Program-made: the position numbers and the translations under genes
The notes under the pieces: model-generated
The model's database searches: none
The model's input: the letters and a program-made list of their open reading frames with translations, nothing else
What the model was told of the DNA's origin: nothing
Source: JAJFUI01 sp963754135
Lineage (GTDB): Bacteria; Planctomycetota; Planctomycetia; Pirellulales; Thermoguttaceae
DNA length: 64,000 nt
Direction of reading: 5' to 3'
NCBI GenBank assembly: GCA_963754135.1
Contig: CAVWEY010000003.1
Span: forward strand, 186,001 to 250,000
Part shown: positions 1-8,990 of the stretch, piece after piece
Position numbering within the stretch: the first letter of the stretch is position 1
Layout: every line of letters starts with the position of its first letter

Positions 1-1
1 C

Positions 2-115
2 CACACGCCGTTGATCGTGTGGGTTCTCCTTGCCGTCTATGCGGGCGCGGGGCTGTTTCTCATCTGGTTCGAGATCCGCAGTTGCCGTCGCCTGATCCGA
101 CGGCACAAAGTATAA
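2..115 (+). CDS. C-terminal end of an unknown membrane protein (partial)
   Basis: The window opens inside a reading frame that runs to a TAA at 113-115. The 37 visible residues are one hydrophobic helix (about residues 4-22, rich in V, L, A, I and W) followed by a basic tail with several Arg and His. This is what the last membrane segment and cytoplasmic tail of an integral membrane protein look like. The rest lies outside the window, so no family can be named. Confidence 0.5.
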   Translation, partial: HTPLIVWVLLAVYAGAGLFLIWFEIRSCRRLIRRHKV

Positions 116-199
116 TAGGCACATCATGTTGGGGTGGCAGTTGTACTGCCGCACCAACGGCAGGTCTTTCACGACGCACGGCGCCGCAGGAGCCCCGTC

Positions 200-787
200 A
201 TGGCGAATGCCTCGCACACGATCCGGGAGGAGCTTTACGGCATCGTAATCTTCGTCGGCAGTATCTGGGGCGTATTTCTGGTGACTCTCGTCTTTCCGTC
301 GCTCGACGCCTTTGGCGTGGTTCCCCGGACGCTTGTCGGGCTTGTCGGCATTGTCACGTCGCCGTTCCTCCATGCCAACCTGCACCACCTCTTGAGCAAT
401 ACCGCTCCTCTTCTCGTTCTGCTGGCGTTGTTGGCGGGCTCCAAAGCGCGGTCCTGGGAAATTGTCCTCGACGTGGCCTTGCTGGGCGGTCTGCTGCTCT
501 GGCTTTTCGGGCGGCACGCCACCCACGTCGGCGCCAGCGGACTGATCTTCGGACTGGTCGCTTTCCTGATCGTCTCTGGATTGAAAGAAAGGCGGACCAT
601 CCCGCTGATCGTCGCCGTCGTCGTGGGTTTTCTCTACGGCGGCACGCTGTTGTGGGGAGTTCTGCCGAGCGCGGGTCCCGAGATCTCCTGGGACGGACAC
701 CTTTGCGGGGCCATTGCCGGCGCGACGGTGGCTTATGCCCTGGCGCGCACGCCGGCGCACGAGGAGGCCCCGGCGAAAGAAGAGTAG
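200..787 (+). CDS. Rhomboid family intramembrane serine protease
   Basis: A 195-residue polytopic protein expected to cut transmembrane substrates within the inner membrane. The rhomboid signature is visible: HANLHHLLSN (residues 58-67) in an early helix, the nucleophile motif GASG with Ser113, and His167 in a late helix (WDGHLCG). Six or so hydrophobic segments fit the minimal rhomboid core, and the length fits small bacterial members. ATG at 200 was chosen because it directly precedes the conserved part; an in-frame ATG at 134 would add 22 basic residues without similarity to the family. It converges with the minus-strand operon that ends at 801, and whether the two are linked in function is unknown. 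Confidence 0.85.
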   Translation: MANASHTIREELYGIVIFVGSIWGVFLVTLVFPSLDAFGVVPRTLVGLVGIVTSPFLHANLHHLLSNTAPLLVLLALLAGSKARSWEIVLDVALLGGLLLWLFGRHATHVGASGLIFGLVAFLIVSGLKERRTIPLIVAVVVGFLYGGTLLWGVLPSAGPEISWDGHLCGAIAGATVAYALARTPAHEEAPAKEE

Positions 788-800
788 ACCGCAGGCGGCG

Positions 801-1711
801 TTACTTCTTCGCCGCGGCCGTCTGGACCCGGAGCAGCGGCGGCGGTTCGTTGTCCACGGCGTTCAGGCCGGTGGCGAATTGCAGCTCGTTCATGGTCCGC
901 TCGGTATCGACCATGCTCGAGGCAACGTGGTCCACCTCGCTGCTGATGAACTCCGGCTCCTGCCGGTTGATGGCCATCTCGCTGAGCGAGCGGATCTTGT
1001 TCTCCAGGCGGTCGATTTCCAGGCCGATGAACTGGTAGTTCTCCTGGGCCTTGGTGAGGTTCGCCAACCGGCTGCGGCTGGTCTCCAGGTTGTCCTGGAG
1101 GGCGGCGCAGACCCGCGCGGCGGGGATCCGCGTCGTCGGGCGGCAATTGGCCGATCTGCTTCTGCAAAGTGTCGATGTTCTTCTGGATTTGGTCCGTGCT
1201 GGTCTTCTGCAGGAACTTCGCCAAGGCGTAGTGCGTGTAGAGCAGCCGCAAGTGAATCCACAACAGCCGGTCCAGGCCGCTCAACTGAAGCTGGTCCAGC
1301 GGCACGTCCACGGCGCCCATGCCGGGCCGCTTCAGGTCCAGGGCGATCTGCCGGAGTTCCACGCATTGGGCACGCAGCGACTGGAAACGCTGCAACGACT
1401 CCGGCGGCAGCGAGCCGAGGATGTGGTCGCATCGTCTGCTGGCTGGCCACCGAGGTCTCGGCCCTTTCCAGCTTCGCCTCCTGGGCGTCGACATAGCTCT
1501 GAAACTTGGGATGGCTGCCCAGCAGGCCGACGTAGGCGATCTCCCCCGCGAGCACGATCGGCAGGAGGACGTCCGCATGGCCGCTCAACAGCGCGGCCGC
1601 CGCGCCGCCGAGAAAGGCCAGCAGGTTCCAGTGATTCAGGAAAGCCGCTTGCAGGTATTTGCCGAAGTGCACGCCAGTGCTCCGCACAAGTCCGTTATGC
1701 TTCGATTCCAC
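801..1711 (-). CDS. Conserved planctomycete-type membrane protein with coiled-coil tail (two frameshifts)
   Basis: Last gene of the pspA operon. The GTG start at 1711 overlaps the stop of the ABC ATPase (1695-1697) by 17 bases, which suggests translational coupling. Residues 20-65 hold two hydrophobic helices. The rest is a helical, charged region rich in Leu, Gln and Arg, as in a cytoplasmic coiled coil, ending in Ala/Lys. The reading frame shifts near 1430 and again near 1120, and the three pieces join into one protein of about 300 residues. I do not recognise a named family. Its place suggests a membrane partner of the ABC unit or of PspA. The breaks look like sequence errors because the protein pattern continues across them. 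Confidence 0.6.
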
Positions 1712-2618
1712 CCTGTTTTTCCAGGCGTGTGATCAGGTCGCGGATGTGGTCCACGGTTTCGCGGAAGCGGGGCTCGCGTTGCATGAGCCGTGCCGGCCGG
1801 TCCGCGGGCTCGACTTCCAACTCCTGAAGAATGGTGCCCGGCGAGCCGCCCATCACGTAGACCCGATCGCCCAAGAACACCGCCTCTTCGATGGAATGGG
1901 TCACGAAAAAGACCGTGGCCTCAGCCTCCCGCCACAGCGAAACCAGCAGGTCCTGCATGTCCATGCGGGTCTGCGGATCGAGCGCGCCGAAAGGCTCGTC
2001 CATGAGGATGATCCGCGGCCGGAGGATCAACGTCCGGGCGATGGCCACGCGCTGCCACATGCCGCCGGAAAGCTCGTGGGGGTACTTGTCGGCATCGGCC
2101 GCGACGTTGAGACCCACGTGCCCGATCCACTCGCGGCCGAGCTGCTCGCGGTCCGCGCGGCGGACGTTCTGGCACTCCAGGCCGAAAGTGATGTTTTCCA
2201 GCACCGAGCGATGATCGAAGCTGGTGTAGTCCTGGAAGACCATGCCGCGGTCGGCGCCGGGTCCGGCCACCGGAGAGCCTTGCACCAGCACTTCGCCGGC
2301 GGTGGGCGGATGCTGCGGCGGCAGACCGGCGATCAGCCGCAGGATCGTGCTCTTGCCGCAGCCGCTGGGGCCCAGGACGCAGACGAATTCCCCCTTGTCC
2401 GGCAAGTCCTCGACGAAGAAGCTCACGTCGCGGATCGCCGTGTAGCTCGTTCGGCATGCCGGCGTTGTAGGTCTTCGTCACGCCGCGGAACTCGACGACC
2501 CGCGGGAAGACCGTGCTCCTTCGGTCTTGCGAAAGCGATCGACGATCTGGCCCATGCCGACGGGGGCAGGGATCGTGGCGGGCTGCGGTGCGGGCGAAGT
2601 CACGTGCTCGGCGTTCAC
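1695..2618 (-). CDS. ABC transporter ATP-binding protein, NitT/TauT type (frameshifted)
   Basis: Nucleotide-binding subunit that would energise the neighbouring permease. Visible motifs are Walker A GPSGCGKST, Q-loop region GMVFQDYTSF, signature LSGGMWQR, Walker B ILMDEPFGALD and the switch histidine in VTHSIEEAV, all typical of nitrate/sulfonate/taurine-type importers. The GTG start at 2618 overlaps the permease TGA as GTGA. The first 35 or so residues are an unusual Pro/Ala-rich extension (starting NAEHVTSPAP) ahead of the ABC fold. The frame shifts near 2510 and near 2440, in the N-terminal 60 codons; downstream it is open. Substrate cannot be read from the sequence. Confidence 0.85.
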
Positions 2619-3712
2619 GGCGGCGTTCCTCGCCTCGGCGTCCTGCGTGGCGGGCCGTTGCCATCTCCGCCGGCCGGCGCCACGGCAACTTCCATCGGCT
2701 TGCGGAACAGCGCCGCGAAATCTTCCCAGCCCGGCAGACGGCCCTTACCCCGCGGTGCAGCAAGCCGTCGCCGCCGTACTGGTAGGGGAACAACTGGCGT
2801 TGCACCCAGAACAGCAGGCGGTCGATCGCCAAGGCCACCAGGGGAATGAGCATCAGCACCAGCAGGATATAGGTGCGGTGGCCGCCGCGGCTTTGGCCGA
2901 AGTTGATGATGCTTCCCAGCCCCCCCACGTCCTGCGTCTGGATGACTTCGGCCAGCATGATGTAGCCGAAGGCCAGCCCGAACAGCAGCCGCAGCGAGTT
3001 GAAGATGGCCGGCATGGCCAGCGGCACCAGGACCTTCAGGACGATCTGCCGGCGGCTGGCGCCCAGGGTGTAGGCCGTGTCGACGTAGCGGCTGCTGACG
3101 TCGGCGATCGCCGTGGCGGTGTCCATGACGATGAACGCCACGCAGGCGATGAAGATGAACATGATTTTCTGGAACTCGCCGATCCCGAACAGCGAAAGCG
3201 TCAGGGGGATCACGGCCGCCACGGGGATATTGCGGCCGACGATCATCAGCGGCGCGAAGAAGGCGCTCGACGCGGCGGAAACAGCCGCAGAGCACGCCCA
3301 GCGGAATCCCCACCAGGGCCGCCAGCCCAAACCCAGAACGACGCGCTTCAGGCTGACCAGCGTGTTGCGCGTCAGGGCGTGGTCGAACCAGAGGCTGTGG
3401 AAGTCGTCGAACGTTTCGTCGGGGCTGGGCAGGACGGTCGGGCCAAGGAAGCGCTCCTCAGGGATCGGCGCCGCGGGTCAACGCCCACCACACCACGCCG
3501 CAGAGCCCGATGCAGAGCGTCCCCAGCAAGAATGCCTGCCACGCGGAGATGTCGCCGCGCAGCGCGAAAGCGTCTTACGTGGGGCGAGGGCACGCCGGCC
3601 AAGGGGTTCGCCACCGTCGCGTGGCGGGCAGACGGCGCTCGCCGCACGGGGCGGCCCTCGGACCGGACTGCGCCCGGCCGAGGCGGCTCGTTCTTCTTTC
3701 GATGTCGTCCAT
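2615..3712 (-). CDS. ABC transporter permease, NitT/TauT type (frameshifted)
   Basis: Inner-membrane channel subunit of the ABC unit. It carries the EAA-loop pattern of the BPD transport family (YVDTAYTLGASRRQIVLKVL) and about six hydrophobic helices, ending in a Lys/Pro-rich cytoplasmic tail. The start is uncertain: ATG 3712 or GTG 3718 lies directly after the stop of the upstream fusion gene (3724). The frame changes near 3590, 3430, 3300 and 2740, so the N-terminal third must be stitched from pieces. One of them contains a clear first transmembrane helix (about 3560-3490). The stop overlaps the ATPase start as GTGA. Confidence 0.75.
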
Positions 3713-3723
3713 CGGCACGATTT

Positions 3724-5521
3724 CTATTGCCTTTCGGCCGGATAGACCTTGATCTCCACGCGGCGGTTCTTCGCCTGGTCGAACGGATTCTTCGGGTCGG
3801 CCGGCCGGTCCCAGCCCAGCCCGTCGACCATCAGCCGGTTCGGGTCGATGTTGAACTTCTGCACCAGCGCCTCTTTGACCGCAGTTGGCGCGGTTCATCG
3901 AGAGTTCCTTCACCAGGTCGACGGGCACCTGGCCGCGCAGCGAGCTGTCGGTGTGGCCTTCGATGACCACCCGGGCGGCGCCGAACTGGCCCACCAGCTT
4001 GGCCACGCCCTCCAGGACGTTGTCGACGTTCGGGTCGTAGGGTTCCTCGACACTCTTGCCGTCCACGTCGCGGGTGATCTTCTTGTGCAGGTCCCAGTCA
4101 TTGGGGAAGAAGTGGATGACCACCGTGTTGGTGAGGATTTCGTCCGACTCGGCGCGGATCTCGCCCACCGTCTTCGGGGCCAACTGAACCTCGTATTCGT
4201 CCCGCTGCGACTTGTACTTCTCCTCGCTGCCCAGCTTCTGGATGACCGAGAAATCCATCACCTGGTCGAAGCGGACGAGGCGAGTTCTGGATGGTGCCGA
4301 TCTGGCGGTAGAGATAGTAGGCTTGCCGCCAGACGCGCTCGAAGTTGGTGGGGTTGTTCTGGTTGAGGAAGAACTGGTAGTTCTCGGCCCAATTGGTGTT
4401 GTGGGCGTCGCCGAACATGGCCATCGCGTCGTCGGCGGGGATGTTGTAGCCGGCGGCCATGAGCTTCGAGCAGGCGGCCTTCTGGTCGGGCTTCTTCATC
4501 TCCTCCATGGCGTCGAAAATGCCGCGCACCAGCCCCTCGATGATGCCCGGATGGTCCTTGGCGAAATCGGCGCGGGCAAACCAGATGTCGGCGATCAGCT
4601 TGTTGGCCGTCTGCGTGTTGACCAACATGCGGTTGCCCTTGGCCTTGGCCAGGTTGTAGATGTCCGGCGACCAGGAGACGGCCCCGGCGATGTCCTTGTT
4701 GGGCGGCGAAGGCGGCGGCGGCCTCGAACGCCGTGTTGGTGTAGATCATGTTCACTTCCGACGGCTGCACGCCGCCGGCCACCAGCATGTTCAGGGCGAA
4801 ATACTGCGACGGCGAGTTCTGCGCCAGCACCAGCTTCTTGTCGCGCAGGTCGGCAACTGTCTTGACGTTCTTCGCGGACCACGATGCCGTCGCCGCCGTT
4901 GGACCAGTCGATCTGCTGGTAGATGCGGGGCATGACGCGGCTGTCCTTGGGCTTGCCGGTCCGGTCCACCATTCCGTCGACGAACAGCGGCACCATGTCC
5001 AGCGTGCCCCAGCCGATGTGGACCTGGCCGGCGGCGTAGGCCGCGATCATCGCCCCCGGGTCGTCGATCAGCACCAATTCCACGCGGAACTCCTCGCCGT
5101 CGGGCGTCTTCCAGACCTTGCCCGGCTTAAAGCCGTTGTTGGCCAGGATGATCGGTCCCCAGCCGGCCCAGACGTTCAAGGCGAACCGCACGGTGTTGTT
5201 TTCCATCGGCTTGTAGGCCGAGGTGCCTTTGATGTCCGGCAGCCGCTCGGCCGGCTTGAACTTATACTCCTTGACCGTGGTGGCGGGCGGCGCCGCGTTG
5301 TCCGGCGATTCGGCCTTCACCGGCAGGTTGGCGGGGGCGGCGTCCGGTCCCGGTTTGACCGGGCCGGCGTTCTGGCCCAACTGTTTCGGGTCGATCCGGC
5401 CCAGCTTGTTGGCGTTGCCTCGCGGCGCCAAGATGTCGGAGCGGTAGACGGCAAATACCACCAGAGCCGCCACGACCAGCGCCAGCACGACGTAGAACGG
5501 GGTTTTCGGTTGTCCTGCCAT
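3724..5521 (-). CDS. Membrane-anchored substrate-binding domain fused to an OmpA peptidoglycan-binding domain (frameshifted)
   Basis: Roughly 600 residues in three parts. An N-terminal transmembrane anchor (residues 9-28) leads into a Pro/Ala-rich linker. A periplasmic-binding domain of the NMT1/TauA kind follows (from about residue 100; FALNVWAGWGPII, then GQVHIGWGTLDMVP). The C-terminal OmpA-like domain (from about residue 440) shows GHTDSS, the central NR-A pattern and NRRVEIKVYP. A domain of this type normally binds peptidoglycan. The protein would therefore sit in the periplasm, tied to the inner membrane and gripping the wall, and hand a ligand or signal to the permease. The ATG at 5521 has a good RBS (AAGGAG, six bases upstream). 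Frame breaks lie near 4860, 4690, 4270 and 3885. Confidence 0.8.
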
Positions 5522-5535
5522 GATTCTCTCCTTGT

Positions 5536-5588
5536 GGACGGATTTCCCAATCCGTCCATTGTCCGGGGACGGATTTGGAAATCCGTCC
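5536..5588. repeat. Palindromic repeat pair between operon genes
   Basis: Two 22-base copies of the element GGACGGATTTCCCAATCCGT.. (5536-5557 and 5567-5588) face each other across a nine-base spacer. Each is itself nearly palindromic, so the unit can fold as a long hairpin. It lies between the small operon gene and the fusion gene, just upstream of the latter's RBS, and could modulate mRNA stability or translation of the ABC part of the operon. Confidence 0.6.
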
Positions 5589-5599
5589 TACAAAAACCA

Positions 5600-5908
5600 T
5601 TAGCCGCGGAATACGGTCTTGGGACGCGCTTGCCCGACCGAGTGCATCGCCTGCATGAAATCATAAACCGTCAACTCACACAACAACTCCGTCACCTTGG
5701 CGTGCAGGCCGGGGTCTAACCGGGGCTCGACTTCTTCCATCAACGCCACCAGGCGGCGTTCCTGGTCCTTGATTTCCGACTCGTCGAGCCGGCCGTCGGC
5801 CATGGCCGCGACGAACGATTCGGTTCGCCGGGCCTTGTCGGCGATGGTGGGAGTGTGAGAGGCTTCGTCGAACCACGCGGATACGGACTTCGCTCGTTGC
5901 ACTGGCAT
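5600..5908 (-). CDS. Small acidic helical protein of the pspA operon (TerB-like appearance)
   Basis: About 102 residues, predicted all-helical and soluble, with no signal peptide. A stretch around residues 35-60 (AAMADGRLDESEIKDQERRL) resembles the acidic loop pattern of TerB/tellurite-resistance-like helical bundles, but that link is only by eye. The start was placed at ATG 5908 because GAGGAG lies seven bases upstream; a TTG six bases earlier is possible. It sits between the AAA+ gene and the fusion gene, and a dedicated small partner of the AAA+ or PspA protein is the simplest idea. Function unknown. Confidence 0.65.
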   Translation of the reverse strand: MPVQRAKSVSAWFDEASHTPTIADKARRTESFVAAMADGRLDESEIKDQERRLVALMEEVEPRLDPGLHAKVTELLCELTVYDFMQAMHSVGQARPKTVFRG

Positions 5909-5947
5909 TAGCAAGCTCCTCTGGTCAGAATTGTTACGTTCGTCAAT

Positions 5948-6032
5948 TGGGTGGCACGGCCCTGAAAGGGCGTGGCGGGCGTCTCACTCGACATGTGGCG
6001 ATTCACCACGCCCTTTCAGGGCGTGCCACCCA
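5948..6032. repeat. Long inverted repeat (GTGGCACGCCCTGAAAGGGC family)
   Basis: Imperfect copies of GTGGCACGCCCTGAAAGGGC at each end (5950-5974 and 6006-6030) form inverted arms around a roughly 30-base centre. Each arm is also self-complementary (CCCTGAAAGGG). A second copy of the whole element lies at 11106-11186. Here it lies just downstream of the AAA+ stop codon and may act as an attenuator or 3' stabiliser inside the operon. It has the form of a non-autonomous REP/MITE-type element. Confidence 0.75.
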
Positions 6033-6037
6033 GGGGA

Positions 6038-7853
6038 TTACGTTTCCATCAGTTGCCGGATGGCCGCCGTCCGCTCTTGCAGACGCGAACGGCCGTCCGG
6101 TTTCGACACCTTTTCGCGCCACGCGGGCGGCAAGAGGCTCAGTTGCGTACATTCCAGCACGGCGGCGGTCTCTTGCAACTCCTTCTCCAGGCCCTGCGAC
6201 GACGGAATGAAATTCACTGGCCGCGGTCTGCAAATCCTCGGCCGAAGGCTCCTTGCGGCCGGCCGCCAGCGCGCTGCGCTTCGCCCCGAGCACGATGCTC
6301 TCGATGTCCGCCCCACTCAGGTTCCAGCCGGCGGGCATCTTCGGCAGCACGTCGGGGCCAAGCGGAACCTTGTTCTTGCGGGCCATGACTTCGAACATCT
6401 GCCGGACTTCGGCCTCCTGGTAGGGATAGAACAGCGGGATATGAACCTCCGCCCGGCCCTGGCGCTTCAGGTCGATGGGCAGCAGGTCCGGCCGGGAGGT
6501 CAACAACATCCAGACGATGCGGCCGCGGTAGCGGGTATTGCCCATCTGCGCGGCGATCATCGAGAAGACGCGGGCCGACGTGCCCGAATCGCCCTCGGCT
6601 TCCCGGTTGCCCAGCGCAGCGTCGGCCTCGTCAATAATCACCACCACCGGCCCCAACGACCTCAGCACGGCCAACACCTGTTGCAGGTTGCCCTCCGTCT
6701 CGCCGACGTATTTCGAGCGGAAGTTCTTCAGGGACACGCAGGGTATGCCGATCGAGCCGGCATAGCACTCGGCCAGAAACGTCTTGCCCGTGCCCACCGC
6801 GCCGCAGATCAGGTAGCCCATCGGCGCCGCGTCGAGCCGGCCGTCGGTGATCAGCCGGGCGTCGTCCTGGAGCCGTTTGACGGCCTCGGTCTGCCCGGCG
6901 ATCATGTCCAGCGTGTGGTCGGGCTCGACGAACTCGACCAGCCCCTGGCACTGCCGCTCGATCACCGTCTTTTTCAACTGCCGGAACGACGCGCCGTCGA
7001 GCCGGTGCCCCGAGCGCATGGCCTGCGACAACACGACGTTCAGGTTGACCAGACTCAGCCCGTTCGACACGTCGGCAAGCTGGTCGGCCGAAAGGTCGGC
7101 AGCCCGCGGAAGGTCCTGGCCGCGGGCTGTCCACCGGCTGAAGCGGCACCGCTCGTCGCGGTCGGGCAACGGAACCTCGATCGCCGCGACGTGCGGACTC
7201 TGCACCAACCGCTCGTTGACCTCGGCCAGCCGCTCGGCCACCAGACAGAACGCCATGTTGACCTGTTTGATCAGCGGGTTCTGCGCCCAACGCAGGAAGC
7301 GGACCAGCCGGGCCCCCTGGCCGCGGACCAGGGCGTCCAGGTCGCCGGCCGGGAGCATGTACTGGGCGTAGTCGAACAGAAAGGCGACGCTCTTCCGCTG
7401 GGGGGCCTCGTCCACCAGGTTCCGCTCGATGAAGGCGTCCAACAGCAGCAGGGCCGGCTCGGGATCGCGCGGCCACTGCGTCGGGTCGCCCCAACGGGAA
7501 GTGAGCGTTTGGAACATCGCCCGCAGCCGGTCGCCGTTCCGCCCGGCCTGCGGCCGCAACCCCTGGCTCAGATCGTAGCCCAAGACCAGGTCCCACGTGC
7601 CGAAGACCTGCGTCGTGAGAAACTCGGACAGGCTGCAATAAGCGTCCTCATTGCCCTCGGGGCAATGAATCAGGTCGTGGACGTTGCCGTGCAGGATGAA
7701 CAGGCAGGTGGTGCCGGAAAAATAGAGGTCGGCAAGCTCCCGCGCCCAAGCCGGGTACCAGGCGGGCAGTTTCTCCGCAGGGCTGGCCGCTTTGGCCGCC
7801 GGCAGGGGATCGACGCGAGTGCTGGGCGACGAAATCACGGGATTGCCTGGCAT
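6038..7853 (-). CDS. AAA+ ATPase partner of PspA
   Basis: About 605 residues. The N-terminal 310 form a degenerate P-loop-like domain (hydrophobic strands CLFILHGNV and SVAFLFDYAQ). A classical AAA+ module follows: Walker A GAVGTGKT (351-358), Walker B VVVIIDEAD (403-411), sensor-1 region LLTSRPDL and arginine-finger candidates in DLKRQGRAEVHI (Arg464, Arg467), then a lid domain (NLSGADIESI). It starts one base after the pspA stop codon, so the two are almost certainly co-translated. By analogy with Vps4 and ESCRT-III, the ATPase may remodel or disassemble PspA polymers; that is inference. The frame shifts near 6215, and the true C-terminus runs to TAA 6038 (ending AAIRQLMET). Confidence 0.85.
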
Positions 7854-7854
7854 G

Positions 7855-8613
7855 TTACTTCTGCGTCGCGGTTTCCGCGGTCTTGGCGGCGGGGCCCAAT
7901 TCCTTGGCGGCCTCGGCCACCTTGGCTGTTTCCGGCGTGACCAAGCCCATTTGAACCTCGAAATCCTTCAGCGCCTGCTCTCCCATTGCCTTTTCCATTG
8001 CCTGCTCGTGTTGGATGTCGGCCAGCCCGTCGCTCGACAGATCGGCCGCCACCCGGACTTTCGCGCGGTTCAGGCCGATCTTGTCGTTGATGACTTGCTC
8101 AATTTGGCCGAAGTCCGTGGTAACGTCGAAATTAAAATCGGTGGCCAGCTTCGCCATCTCCGCCTCGGCGCGGCTCATTTTCAGTTCCGCGTCGTATTTC
8201 TGAATCTTCTCGCGGACATCGACGAGCTTCTTGGAGGCGTGCTTGATCTTGGCGACGTTGTTGTTGTAGGCCTCTTCGTGCAGCTTGAGTTGGCCTTCAT
8301 TCTCGGTCTGGTCCTGCTTGGCTTTTTGCAGCTCCAGGGCGAACCGGGCGGCCGTCTCGCGGTCGCCCGCGGAAAGGTATGCCTTCACTTGGGCTTCGAG
8401 CTTCGAGACGTGCTGCTTGTCCATCGCCGCCTGACGGCCCACCCGCTCCACGAGCGCCCGGTACTGCTCAAGTCCCTCGCGGCCCTCCTTCATCTGAGCC
8501 ACCGACTGATCGTACTCATATTGCATCTGGGCAATCGGATCGGCCGTCCAGAAGACGTTCGCAACCTTATTGATCTGCGCCATCAGCGTGTGCCAGAGCT
8601 TCCGGAAAATCAT
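7855..8613 (-). CDS. pspA: PspA/IM30 (ESCRT-III-like) membrane-remodelling protein
   Basis: 252 residues, almost entirely helical and highly charged (Lys/Glu/Gln), with the PspA/VIPP1 organisation. There is an amphipathic N-terminal helix (MIFRKLWHTLMAQINKVANV), then a long coiled-coil hairpin to about residue 175, then further helices and an Ala/Lys-rich tail. The family polymerises on the inner membrane and repairs or stabilises it under envelope stress. It is the first gene of the seven-gene operon, with a GGGAGG ribosome binding site a few bases upstream of ATG 8613 and a strong-looking promoter at 8677-8705. No PspF-like regulator or PspB/C genes are nearby, so this is not the enterobacterial arrangement. 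Confidence 0.9.
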   Translation of the reverse strand: MIFRKLWHTLMAQINKVANVFWTADPIAQMQYEYDQSVAQMKEGREGLEQYRALVERVGRQAAMDKQHVSKLEAQVKAYLSAGDRETAARFALELQKAKQDQTENEGQLKLHEEAYNNNVAKIKHASKKLVDVREKIQKYDAELKMSRAEAEMAKLATDFNFDVTTDFGQIEQVINDKIGLNRAKVRVAADLSSDGLADIQHEQAMEKAMGEQALKDFEVQMGLVTPETAKVAEAAKELGPAAKTAETATQK

Positions 8614-8676
8614 CGTCGCACCTCCCTTTCGTCTCGAAGGACCGGCCAGAGTAGAACCCTTAAAATCTCACCCACC

Positions 8677-8705
8677 TGTATACCGGCGGAGTGCCCCACC
8701 GTCAA
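8677..8705 (-). promoter_or_regulatory. Sigma70-type promoter of the pspA operon
   Basis: Read on the minus strand: -35 TTGACG (8705-8700), a 17-base spacer and -10 TATACA (8682-8677). Spacing is ideal and each box has one mismatch to consensus. Transcription would start near 8670, giving a leader of about 57 bases before ATG 8613. Predicted by eye only. Confidence 0.6.
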
Positions 8706-8894
8706 TAAGCCCCCGAGCCGTGCAGGCCAACGCTCCAGTCCATGCATGAACGTGCGTGGGTGCCACGGGGGGCCGGCCCGCGACTGACCGGGCATGGGGG
8801 GGACGCCGGCGCCGCCATGCGTCGTAAACTCCTGGGCAATAAGACGTTGGGAACACAATCAACGGCCGTGCGGCGCCACCCAACCGCCGGAACC

Positions 8895-8923
8895 TTGCGG
8901 GACCGTGGCCCGACGACGATAAT
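8895..8923 (+). promoter_or_regulatory. Possible sigma70-type promoter of glgX
   Basis: TTGCGG (8895-8900), 17-base spacer, GATAAT (8918-8923). The -10 box has one mismatch and the -35 box has two. It would give a leader of about 60 bases before ATG 8991. GC-rich DNA produces such matches by chance, so this is tentative. Confidence 0.4.
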
Positions 8924-8990
8924 TGGCGGCGCTGAAATCCGTTGTTTGCGTCCACCTGTCCTTGGGCTGAATCCTCGGAGGAAAGCAACC

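Larger units (their letters stand above)
8614..8990. other. Divergent promoter region between pspA and glgX
   Basis: A 377-base stretch without a credible gene separates the two divergent transcription units. It holds the pspA promoter (8677-8705), a weaker candidate for glgX (8895-8923) and the two RBSs. I saw no sigma54 -24/-12 signature (GG-N10-GC with a TGGCAC context) on the pspA side, unlike classical psp operons. Open frames in this stretch lack codon structure. Confidence 0.6.

Noticed and set aside
5931..7940. 669-codon plus-strand frame
   Set aside because: Antisense shadow of the AAA+ ATPase, whose motifs are clear on minus; Gln/His/Arg-rich composition is typical of a shadow in GC-rich DNA.
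8614..8990. Sigma54 promoter for pspA
   Set aside because: No GG-N10-GC pair in the right context was found on the minus strand; a sigma70-type box fits far better.
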